From Ancylobacter mangrovi (lineage in GTDB: Bacteria > Pseudomonadota > Alphaproteobacteria > Rhizobiales > Xanthobacteraceae), in the NCBI RefSeq assembly GCF_024752355.1, contig NZ_JANTHZ010000002.1, positions 434,001-498,000 on the forward strand: DNA of 64,000 nt, written 5' to 3'. The position numbers were made by a program, and so were the translations under genes. The notes below the pieces were generated by a model, which saw nothing but the letters and a program-made list of their open reading frames with translations, had not been told where the DNA came from and did no database searches. How positions within the stretch are numbered: the first letter of the stretch is position 1; every line of letters starts with the position of its first letter. Positions 19,915 to 30,349 of the stretch are shown in pieces.

Positions 19915-20037
19915 GCGGCGACGCCTTCTTCCCGCGCCTCTGAACCCGAACCAGCCGGCTGCCGCGAGCAGCCGTGTCTTGGCTCGTCTGGCCCGTCGGC
20001 GGTAGAGCCGGGGCTTCGCGGGCTGGCCCGGAACGAC

Positions 20038-20066
20038 AAAAAGCGCGGCGACATCGGTCACCGCGC
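20038..20066 (-). terminator. Rho-independent terminator of rpsU
   Basis: Read on the minus strand this is a 10-bp GC-rich stem (GCGCGGTGAC / GTCGCCGCGC, one G-T pair) with a four-base loop, followed by five T residues. It lies about 50 bases downstream of the rpsU stop and is the clearest intrinsic terminator in the window. Confidence 0.8.
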
Positions 20067-20091
20067 CTTGCGTCTCGTCAGATGAAGCGAA

Positions 20092-20108
20092 GCCCCGCGA
20101 TGCGGGGC
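20092..20108 (-). terminator. Additional hairpin just after rpsU
   Basis: A 7-bp stem (GCCCCGC / GCGGGGC) with a three-base loop begins eight bases after the rpsU stop codon. It lacks a T-run and is followed by the stronger terminator at 20038-20066, so it may protect the 3' end or help pausing. Confidence 0.5.
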
Positions 20109-20115
20109 CGCAGGC

Positions 20116-20349
20116 TCAGCGGCCGGCCGGCTTCGGCTTCGAGGGAAGCAGACCTTCGCGCTGGGCGCGCTTGCGCGCCAGCTTGCGGGCGCGGCGGATG
20201 GCCTCGGCCTCCTCGCGGGCGCGCTTCTCGGACGGCTTCTCGTAGTGGCCGCGCAGCTTCATCTCGCGGAAAATGCCTTCGCGCTGCATCTTCTTCTTCA
20301 GCGCCTTGAGCGCCTGATCGACATTGTTGTCCCGAACGAGAACCTGCAC
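20116..20349 (-). CDS. rpsU: 30S ribosomal protein S21
   Basis: A 77-residue basic ribosomal protein of the small subunit, involved in translation initiation. The sequence [20 protein letters not shown] then [26 protein letters not shown] is typical of S21 in this group, with a long basic C-terminal tail. It starts at a GTG at 20349; AGAGGAAG directly upstream supports that codon, although the frame is open to 20487. It is followed by two hairpins. It is co-directional with, but separated from, the upstream DUF1330 gene. Confidence 0.93.
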   Translation of the reverse strand: MQVLVRDNNVDQALKALKKKMQREGIFREMKLRGHYEKPSEKRAREEAEAIRRARKLARKRAQREGLLPSKPKPAGR

Positions 20350-20550
20350 GTTGCTTCCTCTTCGTGCCTTCGCTTGCGCGCATGCGTTGAATGTAAGGAG
20401 ACCGGAAGCGGGCGTCACACGGGCGTGGCACCACGGGCCGACGGTCAAGGTGGCGCACTTAGCAGACCGCGCCAGACTTGTCCACATGGAGTCCGGCGCA
20501 GCGCCGCGCGTCGCTGCGAATCAGCGCCGATTCCGTTGCCTCAGGCGCCG

Positions 20551-21171
20551 TCAGCCGCCCTGGATGACGATCGCCTCGGCGACCGCCGACCTGGAGCGGA
20601 AGGCGAAGGCCTTCTGGTACTCGGGCGAACGGTAGCAGGCGAGCGCGGTCTCGTAGTCCTCGAAGGCGAGCACCACGTTGCGCGAGCGCGCCGGCCCGTG
20701 CACCGCCTCGTGCCGCCCGCCGCGCACCAGGAACCAGCCGCGATAGGCCTCGATCGCGACCGCGTCGGCGGCGATATAGGATTTGTACGTCTCCGGATCG
20801 TGCACGTCGATGCGCATGATCCAGTAGGCGGCAGCCGGCCCTTCCGCCGGGCCGTCGACGACGCCCGCCGCCGGCTGGTCGCCCTCATAGCCCTCGATCA
20901 CCAGATGGTCCCCCTCGGAGGAGGCGAGCCGGTGCGCGTAGACGGCCTGATATTCGGGCGAATGGAAGCAGGCGAGCGCGGTCTCGTAGTCCTTGAACTC
21001 GACCACCACGTTGCGGGAGCGTGAGGTGCCTTCCACCGCCTCGAAGGCCCCGCCGCGGGTCAGGAACCGCCCGCCATGGGCGGCGATGGCCCCGTTGGCG
21101 CCCTCGATATAGGGCTTGTAGCCTTCGGCGTCGGTGACATCGAGCCGGCTGATCCAGTAGCCCTTGGCCAT
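20551..21171 (-). CDS. Protein of two tandem DUF1330 domains
   Basis: A 206-residue protein built from two copies of the DUF1330 fold, a dimeric alpha/beta-barrel of about 95 residues. Copy 1 (about 1-95) and copy 2 (about 114-205) align closely: GYWISRLDVTDAEGYKPYI with AYWIMRIDVHDPETYKSYI, and SRNVVVEFKDYETALAC with SRNVVLAFEDYETALAC. Usual family members have one copy and dimerise, so this is a fused dimer. The linker (about 96-113) is Gly/Ala/Pro-rich. The biochemical role of the family is not established. It lies 19 bases after pyrF on the same strand, so they are probably co-transcribed. Confidence 0.85.
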   Translation of the reverse strand: MAKGYWISRLDVTDAEGYKPYIEGANGAIAAHGGRFLTRGGAFEAVEGTSRSRNVVVEFKDYETALACFHSPEYQAVYAHRLASSEGDHLVIEGYEGDQPAAGVVDGPAEGPAAAYWIMRIDVHDPETYKSYIAADAVAIEAYRGWFLVRGGRHEAVHGPARSRNVVLAFEDYETALACYRSPEYQKAFAFRSRSAVAEAIVIQGG

Positions 21172-21190
21172 TTCGCACCTTTCTCACATG

Positions 21191-21907
21191 TCAGGAAGCG
21201 GCGAGCGCGGCGGCGATCTCCGCCTGCACCGCCCGCGCGGCGGCGGCGGGGTCGCGCGCGGCGACGATCGGCCGGCCGACGACGAGATGGTCGGCGCCGG
21301 CCCGGATCGCTTCGGAGGGGGTGGCGACCCGCTTCTGGTCGCCCGCCGAGGCGCCGTGCGGGCGTACGCCCGGCGTGACGATGGCGCGCTTCGGCCCCAG
21401 CGCCGCGCGCACCGAGGCGGCGTCGGTCGGGGCGCAGACGATGCCGTCGACGCCGATCTCGCGCGCCTGCGCCACCCGCGCGGCGACCGTGGCGTCGACG
21501 CCCTGGGCGTACCCGGCCTCCACGAGGTCGGCCTCGTCATAGGAGGTGAGCACGGTCACGGCGAGGATGCGCAGCGGGCTCGCGCCCTTGCCTTCCATCG
21601 CCGCCCGCATGGTCTGGGGATAGGCGTGGACGGTGGCGAAGCTGGCGCCGAGCGCGGCGAGGCTCGCCACCCCGCGCGCCACCGTGTTGCCGATGTCGTG
21701 CAGCTTGAAGTCGATGAACACCTTCTTGCCGTCGGCGATCAGCTCGCGGGCGAAGCCGAGGCCGCCGGCGAAGCCGAGTTCGTAGCCGATCTTGTAGAAG
21801 GTCGCGGCCTCGCCGATACGCGAGACGACGCTTTCCGCCGCCCCCACCGAGGGAAGGTCGAGCGCGACGATCAGCCGGTCGCGAGGGTCGGGGGCTGGCG
21901 CGCTCAT
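21191..21907 (-). CDS. pyrF: Orotidine 5'-phosphate decarboxylase
   Basis: A 238-residue TIM-barrel enzyme that makes UMP from OMP, the last step of pyrimidine synthesis. The LIVALDLPS strand, the catalytic [14 protein letters not shown] motif (Lys-Asp pair) near residue 66 and the phosphate loop ([16 protein letters not shown] and VVGRPI) are all present. The start at the ATG at 21907 gives normal length. It sits between the FMN-reductase gene and the DUF1330 gene, all on the minus strand and closely spaced. Confidence 0.96.
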   Translation of the reverse strand: MSAPAPDPRDRLIVALDLPSVGAAESVVSRIGEAATFYKIGYELGFAGGLGFARELIADGKKVFIDFKLHDIGNTVARGVASLAALGASFATVHAYPQTMRAAMEGKGASPLRILAVTVLTSYDEADLVEAGYAQGVDATVAARVAQAREIGVDGIVCAPTDAASVRAALGPKRAIVTPGVRPHGASAGDQKRVATPSEAIRAGADHLVVGRPIVAARDPAAAARAVQAEIAAALAAS

Positions 21908-21941
21908 CGCTCACGGCTCATCGTTCGAGGCTTCCTGCGAC

Positions 21942-22523
21942 TCAGACGCGCAGACCCGCCCTGAGCGCCGCCTGCTCGATAAGCGCCCGAAGCGTCCCGC
22001 GCAACCTTTCCTGCGCGCGCTCGTCCTTGAGGTCGCCGTTCTCGGCGAAGGCCTGAGAGGCGCCGGCGACCATGGCCTGCTCGGCCAGCACCAGCGCGCC
22101 GAGGCCGAGCGCCAGCACCTGGCGCAGCATCATCGAGGCGCGATAGCCGCCGAGCGCGCCCGGCGAGGTGGAGCCGATGCAGAACACCGGCTTGCGGAAC
22201 GGGTCGCCCTCGCCCTTGACGCGGCTGGTCCAGTCGATGGCGTTCTTCAGCAGCGGCGGTACGGCGGCGTTGTATTCGGGCGTCGCGATGAATACGCCGT
22301 CGGCGCTGAGAAGCTGCTCGCGCAGCAGCCGGGCGGCCTCGGGCGGGCCCTCGGCCGCCTCGTGGTCGCCGTCATAGATCGGCATCGGATAGTCGGCGAG
22401 CGAGATCAGCACCGGCTCGCATTCGAGCAGGGCGAGTTCCTTCGCCGCCAGCGCGGCAAGGCTCGCCGAATAGGAACCGGTGCGGATCGATCCGGCGAAG
22501 GTCAGGATCCTCGGGGGGCGCAT
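21942..22523 (-). CDS. NADPH-dependent FMN reductase family protein
   Basis: A 193-residue flavodoxin-fold oxidoreductase. The FMN phosphate loop (FAGSIRTGSYSASLAALA near residue 9), the PEYNAAVPPLLKNAIDW motif near residue 80 and the GSTSPGALGGYRA loop are those of the NADPH-dependent FMN reductase/chromate-quinone reductase (ChrR/SsuE-like) family. It probably reduces FMN, quinones or other small electrophiles with NAD(P)H. It lies 34 bases upstream of pyrF on the same strand. The physiological substrate is not evident. Confidence 0.88.
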   Translation of the reverse strand: MRPPRILTFAGSIRTGSYSASLAALAAKELALLECEPVLISLADYPMPIYDGDHEAAEGPPEAARLLREQLLSADGVFIATPEYNAAVPPLLKNAIDWTSRVKGEGDPFRKPVFCIGSTSPGALGGYRASMMLRQVLALGLGALVLAEQAMVAGASQAFAENGDLKDERAQERLRGTLRALIEQAALRAGLRV

Positions 22524-22645
22524 GCGGGTCTCCGTGGGTGGCGCGGTCGCTCGGCTCCGCGGCGGGACGGGCCCCGCTGGACAGGTCCCGCACCGCGGAA
22601 CCTCGTCACTCTAGGGCCGGGCGCGTATGGCCGCCAGCCGGCCGA

Positions 22646-23260
22646 TCAGGCGGCGACCGCCTCGGCCTGGCGCGAGCGGTACACCCAGACCCGCGCGGGC
22701 GGCAGGTTGGCCCAGATGCGCTGGCTGCGATGGGCGTCGAGATGGCCGGCCTCGAGCGGCACCGGCGACACCACGGCATAGGTGAACTGGATGAAGGGCG
22801 CGCGCGGGCGCGAGAGCTCGAACGCCTGGCCGAGCAATTGGTGGCGCTCATGTACCGGGCGAGTGAACAGCGGCAGGCTGGAGACCACGGCGACCGCCGG
22901 CTTGCCGAGGGCGCCGTTGAGCGTGCCCTTCATGTCGTAGGCGTCGCCGCGAATGACCGTCGCCGCCGGAAAGCGCACCTTCAGCAGCTTGCAGAATTCC
23001 GGGTTGTACTCGATCAGCACCAGCCGCTCGGGCGCGATGCCCCGCGCCAGCAGCGCCGAGGTGACCGGGCCGGTGCCGGGCCCGAGTTCGATGACCGGGC
23101 CATCGGAATGGGGATCCACATAGCCCGCCATGGTCCGCGCCAGCGCCCGGCCCGAGGGCGACACCGCTCCGGTTCGTAGCGGGTTCTGCAGCCAGGACTG
23201 GAAGAAGCGGACTTCGTCGGGACGCGACTTGGAACAATCGGAGGCGGGACGATGCAACAT
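22646..23260 (-). CDS. pmtA: SAM-dependent methyltransferase, probably phospholipid N-methyltransferase (PmtA-like)
   Basis: A 204-residue class I methyltransferase. The SAM motif VIELGPGTGPVTSALL near residue 55 resembles that of rRNA dimethylases, as in the Rhizobium-type phospholipid N-methyltransferases that turn phosphatidylethanolamine into phosphatidylcholine. The N-terminal amphipathic stretch (FFQSWLQNPLRTGAVSPSGRALARTM) and SSLPLFTRPVHERHQLL support this group. Membrane-associated action is inferred from the family. It follows dnaJ on the same strand; I recall this order in related genomes. A 13-bp palindrome lies about 100 bases upstream. The gene symbol is likely but not proven. 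Confidence 0.75.
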   Translation of the reverse strand: MLHRPASDCSKSRPDEVRFFQSWLQNPLRTGAVSPSGRALARTMAGYVDPHSDGPVIELGPGTGPVTSALLARGIAPERLVLIEYNPEFCKLLKVRFPAATVIRGDAYDMKGTLNGALGKPAVAVVSSLPLFTRPVHERHQLLGQAFELSRPRAPFIQFTYAVVSPVPLEAGHLDAHRSQRIWANLPPARVWVYRSRQAEAVAA

Positions 23261-23441
23261 ACCACGTGGATTCCAGTGAGCCGGATGGACCTGTGTCGAG
23301 CCGGAATGCAGGTCGAGAGACTCGGTGACCCTAATGATCTTGGCGAGCGATGTTAAGACCCGGTCGTGACGACCCGATTACGATACGACAACATGACGAT
23401 CACAGGACCGGCCGGCCGGGATTACCCGCGGCCCCGCCCCG

Positions 23442-24581
23442 CTAGTCGGTATCCCCCGCGAAGAAATCCTTTACCTTGGCGAAGAACCCGTTTGCCTCGG
23501 GGTGGGTTTCCTTCGAACATTCGGCGTCGAACTCGGCCAGCAGCTCGCGCTGGCGGCGCGTCAGGTTCTGCGGCGTCTCGACCACCACCTGCACATACAT
23601 GTCGCCGCGGTTGCGCGTGCGCAGCACCGGCATGCCGCGGCCGGACAGGCGGAAGCGCCGGCTGGACTGGGTGCCCTCGGGAACCTTCACCTTGGTGGTG
23701 TCGCCCTCGATGGTCGGCACTTCGGTGGCGCCGCCGAGCGCGGCCGTCACCATGGAGATCGGCACACGGCAGAACAGGTCGGCGCCGTCGCGCTGGAAGA
23801 ATTCGTGCGGGGCGATCGACAGGAAGATGTAGAGATCGCCCGGCGGGCCGCCGCGCAGCCCCGCCTCGCCCTCATTGCCGAGGCGGATGCGCGTGCCGTC
23901 CTCCACGCCCGGCGGGATCGCCACCTGGAGCGTGCGCTCCTTGGTGGTGCGGCCGGCGCCGGCGCAGGCCGGGCAGGGCTCGTCGATCACCTGGCCGCGG
24001 CCCTGGCAGCTCGGGCAGGTGCGCTCCAGCGTGAAGAAGCCCTGCGCCTGGCGGATGCGGCCCGAGCCCTGGCAGGTGCGGCAGGTGGTCGGCTGGGTGC
24101 CGGGCTTGGCGCCCGAGCCCGAGCAGGTCTCGCAGACGATGGTGGTCGGCAGGTGGATGGTGGCGTCCTTGCCGTTGAACGCATCCTCCAGCGTGATCTC
24201 CATGTTGTAGCGCAGGTCCGCCCCGCGCTCGCGGCCACGGCCCCCGCCGCCGCCCCCGCGCCGGCCGCCCATGCCGAACAGGTCGTCGAAGATGTCGGAG
24301 AAGGTGGAGGCGAAATCCGCGCCGAAGCCGGGACCGGCGCCGCCGCCCATGCCGCCATCGAAGGCCTGGTGGCCGAAGCGGTCATAGGCGGCGCGCTTCT
24401 GCGGGTCCTTGAGGACGTCGTAGGCCTCGCTGATCTCCTTGAAGCGCGATTCCGCATCCGAATTGTCGGGATTGCGGTCCGGGTGCCACTTCATGGCAAG
24501 CTTGCGATAGGAGCTCTTCAGCTCGCCGTCGGAGCAGGTCTTGGTGACCTCGAGGATTTCGTAATAGTCGCGCTTCGACAT
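23442..24581 (-). CDS. dnaJ: Chaperone protein DnaJ
   Basis: A 379-residue Hsp40 co-chaperone that delivers clients to DnaK and stimulates its ATPase. It has the J domain with the HPD motif (KWHPDRNPD near residue 34), a Gly/Phe-rich linker with runs of glycine ([15 protein letters not shown]), four zinc-finger CxxCxGxG repeats ([32 protein letters not shown]) and the C-terminal substrate-binding domain. The start at the ATG at 24581 ([10 protein letters not shown]) is the family start, although the frame is open to 24641. It lies about 190 bases downstream of dnaK, separated by a stem-loop. Confidence 0.97.
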   Translation of the reverse strand: MSKRDYYEILEVTKTCSDGELKSSYRKLAMKWHPDRNPDNSDAESRFKEISEAYDVLKDPQKRAAYDRFGHQAFDGGMGGGAGPGFGADFASTFSDIFDDLFGMGGRRGGGGGGRGRERGADLRYNMEITLEDAFNGKDATIHLPTTIVCETCSGSGAKPGTQPTTCRTCQGSGRIRQAQGFFTLERTCPSCQGRGQVIDEPCPACAGAGRTTKERTLQVAIPPGVEDGTRIRLGNEGEAGLRGGPPGDLYIFLSIAPHEFFQRDGADLFCRVPISMVTAALGGATEVPTIEGDTTKVKVPEGTQSSRRFRLSGRGMPVLRTRNRGDMYVQVVVETPQNLTRRQRELLAEFDAECSKETHPEANGFFAKVKDFFAGDTD

Positions 24582-24725
24582 GGGTAGTTGGGCCGCCCAA
24601 CGTTCGCAACCGGCTTTACCCCGCGCAGGAAGCGCGGGCACACGGTCAAGGCAGGCGGATCATGCAGGATTCCTGCCGCCACGGGCGGCGTTTCACGCAT
24701 CGATCCACAATGCCGAATGAATTTC

Positions 24726-24749
24726 GCCCCCGGGACGGTTCCCGGGGGC
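24726..24749 (-). terminator. Stem-loop after dnaK, likely partial terminator or processing site
   Basis: A perfect 10-bp stem (GCCCCCGGGA / TCCCGGGGGC) with a four-base loop lies just downstream of the dnaK stop codon. It has no T-run, so it may set the dnaK:dnaJ ratio by partial termination or by RNA processing rather than end transcription. Confidence 0.55.
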
Positions 24750-24769
24750 GCACTGAACTCAGAAGCCGG

Positions 24770-26668
<1,899 letters not shown>

Positions 26669-26804
26669 ATTGTTTCTCCTTCCGGCAGGCCGGCCGGACC
26701 TTATTGAAGCACCCGGAGAGACGTGGCTGAGCTTTCACCGCACCGCGCCCCCGGACCGGCCCCCAAACAATAGGGTACGACGCTATCCGCGCCGTTCGTC
26801 GCCG

Positions 26805-26833
26805 ATATAGGGGGCACCCGTTTCCGCCGCAAG
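26805..26833 (-). promoter_or_regulatory. Sigma-32 (RpoH)-type heat-shock promoter of dnaK
   Basis: On the minus strand CTTG (26833-26830), an 18-base spacer and CCTATAT (26811-26805) match the alphaproteobacterial RpoH consensus as I recall it, CTTG-N17/18-CYTATNT. It lies between the end of the HlyD gene and the dnaK start, giving a leader of about 130 bases. Heat-shock control of dnaKJ is expected in this group. Confidence 0.7.
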
Positions 26834-26894
26834 AAGGAGCGTGCGGTTTAAGGCGGCACTCCGCAACGGCGCGCCCGCTCCCGCTCCTCGCCCC

Positions 26895-28127
26895 TCAATG
26901 CCCGCCGAAGACGAGGATCTGGATCGGCAGGATGACCGCCTGCAGCCGCAGCAGCAGCGCGTGCACCAGCGCCACCGCGTCGACCGCGTGGAGATAGACC
27001 GCCGTCAGCCCGCTCACCTCGCCCGAGGCGATGCGCTCGTGGTTGCTCGAATAGGCATTGGCGATGCAGCTCGAGCCCGGCGGCACGCCGTCGAGCCCGC
27101 CCTGGTAGAGCGGATCGAGGAACACGGTGATGGTGCCCGGCCGCGCGGTCTGCTGCGCGTCCTGGAGCTGGTCGGCGGCGCGCAGCTGGCCGGCGGCGAT
27201 CGCGTCCTGCACGCTCGTCACCACCATCGGGATGACCACCAGCGGCTTCGACAGGCACACCGCCTCGGCGACCATGCCGACCTTCATCACCTGGGCCTCG
27301 ATCTGCCCGAAGCCGGCGACGAGCTGCTCGCGGCCCGCCCCGTCGGGGATGAGGACGCCAGCCGGGCGCAGCATCGGATTGACGACGTCGCCGACCCTCA
27401 GCGTGAACTGCTCGATGCGGCCCGCCGTGCCGGCCCGCACGAGCGTCTTACCAAGTGCGACCTCGGCCTCGGCGAGGGCGGATTCGGCGCTCGCCTTCTG
27501 CGCCGGCAGCAGCACGTTGGCGCGCGCCTCCGCCGCCTCGCGGGCGGCCTGCGCCGCCTTCACGCCGCCCTCGCGCCCGTCGACCACCACCTGAAGGCGT
27601 TCGATCTCGCGGGCCGAGACCACGCCGGCATTGCGCCGCTGCAGCTCCTGCTTGGTGTCGAGCTCGTCCTGCGCCTGCTGAAGCGCCTTCTGCGCCTGCT
27701 GCACCTGGCCGTCGGCGGCGGCGATGTCGGCCCGGGCGGTGACCATCGCCGCGTCGGTCTCGGCGATGCGGCGCCGGGCGGTCTCGGCCTGGGCCTTCTG
27801 GGTCGCGTTGTCGAGCTCGAAGATCGGGTCACCCGCATTCACGTGGTCGCTCTTGCCCACGAACACCTTCGCGACCCGCCCGCCGGTCTCGGGCAGGATG
27901 GGGACGGTGCGGAAATAGGCGGTGACGTTGCTGGTCGCGGGGTGGTTGTAGAAGATGACCGTGATCAGAGCGATGGTGAGCATCAGGCACGCGGTGATGC
28001 CCCAGCGCAGCTCGTACCAGACCGAATAGAGCGTGATCTCGCGCCCGAACCGCTTGCCCTGCCCGTAGCGCCGGTAGAGGTAGTCGGGAAAGACGGTGAC
28101 CAGAGAGCACAGCAGCAGTTCGAGCAT
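26895..28127 (-). CDS. HlyD/EmrA-type membrane fusion protein (YibH/YiaV-like)
   Basis: A 410-residue periplasmic adaptor anchored by one N-terminal helix (ITACLMLTIALITVIFY, about residues 44-60). It has a barrel-sandwich lipoyl half (VPILPETGGRVAKVFVGKSDHVNAGDPIFELD), a long coiled coil (about 110-225, rich in Ala/Gln/Glu) and a returning beta-barrel, plus an unusual C-terminal hydrophobic stretch. The overall plan, including the NHP motif after the helix and a hydrophobic C-terminus, resembles YibH/YiaV of enterobacteria. It starts within a few bases of the end of a small membrane-protein gene, and no transporter gene is adjacent. The substrate is unknown. Confidence 0.85.
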   Translation of the reverse strand: MLELLLCSLVTVFPDYLYRRYGQGKRFGREITLYSVWYELRWGITACLMLTIALITVIFYNHPATSNVTAYFRTVPILPETGGRVAKVFVGKSDHVNAGDPIFELDNATQKAQAETARRRIAETDAAMVTARADIAAADGQVQQAQKALQQAQDELDTKQELQRRNAGVVSAREIERLQVVVDGREGGVKAAQAAREAAEARANVLLPAQKASAESALAEAEVALGKTLVRAGTAGRIEQFTLRVGDVVNPMLRPAGVLIPDGAGREQLVAGFGQIEAQVMKVGMVAEAVCLSKPLVVIPMVVTSVQDAIAAGQLRAADQLQDAQQTARPGTITVFLDPLYQGGLDGVPPGSSCIANAYSSNHERIASGEVSGLTAVYLHAVDAVALVHALLLRLQAVILPIQILVFGGH

Positions 28128-28129
28128 GG

Positions 28130-28537
28130 CTAGCCCCCGGCCTGCCGGTCGCGGTCCGCCGGCTCACCGCCCGCCATCCGCTCGGCGGCGACCGCTATGC
28201 GCCGCAGCGGGCTGGCGAGATCGGGAATGTCGATGAAGGCGAGCAGCAGCGCCGCCACCCAAAACAGGTGGATGTGGGTGAACAGCGCCAGCAGGCAGAG
28301 GACGGCGACGATCTCCATCTGCAGCTTCTGCGACTTGTGGGCCATGCGCTCGGGCAGCGAGTGCAGGGCGAGGAACAGCACGCCCGCCAGCAGCACCACG
28401 ATTATCAGCGTCGCGATCGCCACCCAGAGCAGCACGTCGGGGCTGCCCGGAGCGGTGATGAAAAAGGGCAGGTGCTCCACGGCGACGGGATGCTGGGCAA
28501 GCGTTTGGCCGGCGATCGCCTGTGCGGAAGGTTCCAT
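28130..28537 (-). CDS. Small inner-membrane protein, DUF3302-like partner of the HlyD adaptor
   Basis: A 135-residue protein with two strong membrane segments (about 36-57 and 73-103). The stretch LALHSLPERMAHKSQKLQ followed by IVAVLCLLALFTHIHLFWVAALLLAF resembles DUF3302 proteins such as YibI/YiaW, whose genes pair with YibH/YiaV adaptors; the next gene here is such an adaptor. GGGGGAG before the ATG at 28537 is a good ribosome site. The C-terminal tail (ERMAGGEPADRDRQAGG) is polar. The family call is a tentative pattern match strengthened by context. Confidence 0.6.
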   Translation of the reverse strand: MEPSAQAIAGQTLAQHPVAVEHLPFFITAPGSPDVLLWVAIATLIIVVLLAGVLFLALHSLPERMAHKSQKLQMEIVAVLCLLALFTHIHLFWVAALLLAFIDIPDLASPLRRIAVAAERMAGGEPADRDRQAGG

Positions 28538-28663
28538 GCGCTCCCCCGATCGCGACGCCCCTCAAAGAGGCGCCTTTACTTGCCGCGCATGAGCTATGGA
28601 CCCGCGCCCTCACACTGTCAAAGCCGCTCCGTCCGACCGCAGCTGCGGGCGGGCGGCAGCGTG

Positions 28664-29587
28664 TCAGACCGGTTCGGCAGCGGGGCGGAAGCGGGCGGCG
28701 AGGCCCTTCAGCACCCCGACCTGATCCCGAAGCTCGCGCCAGTGGCGCGGGTCGAGCTCCATCACCGCGACCGCGCCGGGCGCCGGCTGCACCGCCTGCA
28801 CCACCGCGTCCCAGTCGATGCCGCCCCAGCCGATCGGCAGATGCAGGTCGCCCTCGCCGAACGCCACCGCCTCGGCGGGCTGATAGGTCCACAGCGCGCT
28901 CGGCATGCCGAAGGAATCGTGCAGGTGGAAATGCGCCACATGCGGGCCGAGCGCGGCGATCTCAGCCAGCGGGTCAAGCCGCGCATCGGCGCAGCGCAGA
29001 TAGGCGTGGCTGACGTCGAGCGTCGCCTTCACCGCGTCGTGCTCGATCGCGGCGAGCTCGCCCGCGAGCTTGGAGGGCGTCGCGGTTTCGCGGGCGCCTG
29101 CGAAGCGGAAGATGTTCTCCACGCACAGCCGGACGCCGAGCGGCGCCGCCCGCTCGCCGGCCCGGGCCAGCGCGTCGCGCTGGCGCGAATAGGCGACCTC
29201 GATGTCGTCGCCCGGATCGGTGACGAAGCCGGTGTGCATGACGAGATGCTGCGCGCCGAGAGCGGCGGCGATCTCGATATTGGCTTCCAGCACCTTCTCG
29301 TGGCGCGGCAGGCGCTCGGGAATGTCCATCAGGTTGATGGCGAGCGTGCCGTGGACCGAATAGGCGAGGCTGTGGCCCTCCAGCGCCCGGACGAGGTCCG
29401 CGACGCGCTCGTTCAGCAGGCGGCCGCCGACGATGAGATGCCAGGCATAGACCGGCAGCTCCACCAGATCGACGCCGAGGCCCTCCGCTTCGTCGAGGGC
29501 GGCGCCGATATCGTCGAATTCGGGGCTGCCTTCGCGAATGGCGTAGCCGCTGGCGCGGATCGGGGAGACCGGGATGTGCATCTGCAT
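28664..29587 (-). CDS. Xylose-isomerase-like TIM-barrel protein
   Basis: A 307-residue protein of the AP endonuclease 2/xylose isomerase-like TIM-barrel superfamily (sugar phosphate isomerases/epimerases). Metal-site style motifs are seen: VELPVYAWHL, HLVMHTGFV, the Glu in VRLCVENIF, ATLDVSHAYL, HVAHFHLHDSFG and VAVMELDPRHW. Metal-dependent isomerase, epimerase or lyase activity is likely; the substrate is not identifiable. AGGAAG upstream of the ATG at 29587 supports the start (a second ATG lies two codons in). It stands alone between the HlyD pair and a VOC gene. Confidence 0.78.
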   Translation of the reverse strand: MQMHIPVSPIRASGYAIREGSPEFDDIGAALDEAEGLGVDLVELPVYAWHLIVGGRLLNERVADLVRALEGHSLAYSVHGTLAINLMDIPERLPRHEKVLEANIEIAAALGAQHLVMHTGFVTDPGDDIEVAYSRQRDALARAGERAAPLGVRLCVENIFRFAGARETATPSKLAGELAAIEHDAVKATLDVSHAYLRCADARLDPLAEIAALGPHVAHFHLHDSFGMPSALWTYQPAEAVAFGEGDLHLPIGWGGIDWDAVVQAVQPAPGAVAVMELDPRHWRELRDQVGVLKGLAARFRPAAEPV

Positions 29588-29748
29588 CGATCAGCTCTTC
29601 CTGAAACCGGGGTGGAAACGGACGCCGCGACTCACGGCCCCGCCTTATGCGCGCGATTTATGGCACGCGGATTACAATTCGGCCGAATCCGATGCCGTAC
29701 CAATCGTTTAGGGCGATGACGGCGCCGCCGGACATGCCTGCCGATGGG

Positions 29749-30135
29749 TCACATCTGCGGCGAAATCCACCCCGTGACGGCCCCTTCCGTATCGCTCACG
29801 ACCGCGATCCGGCCGACGCCCGGCACGTCGAAGGCCGGGCGCAGCGCCTCGCCGCCCGCCGCTACCGCCTTTTCCAGACGCGCGTCGACGTCATCGACCG
29901 CGATATAGGAGAACCAGTGCGCGGGAAGCGACCCGAACGCCGGCCCGGCCAGCGGGAACAGCCCGGCGACGCGGGTTTCGCCGAGCCAGGCGATGAAGTA
30001 GGCGCCGCCGTCCTCCATCGGCATCGGCTCGAAGCGCCAGCCGAGCGTGGCGCTGTAGAAGGCCATGGCCTTCTCCGGGTCGCGCGAGTTCAGTTCGTTC
30101 CAGACGAAGACGCCGTGCTGGGGCGTGGCTGCCAT
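29749..30135 (-). CDS. VOC (glyoxalase-like) family protein
   Basis: A 128-residue vicinal-oxygen-chelate fold protein of two babbab modules. The first half holds FVWNELNSRDPEKAMAFYSATLGW and the second WFSYIAVDDVDARLEKAVAAGG through RIAVVSDTEGAVTGWI. Such proteins bind a metal or a drug between modules; this subgroup is often annotated only as VOC or glyoxalase-like. GGAGGG before the ATG at 30135 supports the start. It diverges from the GST gene. Confidence 0.85.
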   Translation of the reverse strand: MAATPQHGVFVWNELNSRDPEKAMAFYSATLGWRFEPMPMEDGGAYFIAWLGETRVAGLFPLAGPAFGSLPAHWFSYIAVDDVDARLEKAVAAGGEALRPAFDVPGVGRIAVVSDTEGAVTGWISPQM

Positions 30136-30349
30136 GACACCCTCCTCGAGGCGATGGTTCGGCGGGGGCCGCTCGCAGTGATCCTCGCCTTAACGATCAG
30201 GAAAGGATAGCGCGCGGAATCTGCCATCGAGCGCCGCCACGGCAAAAGCCCGGCGCCATGAAGGCGCCCCGATGGCTTGCGATGTGGCATGAACCCTTCT
30301 AGACCCATGCATCAGGCCGCCCGGCGACGGCCACGGTAACCTCCCGAAA

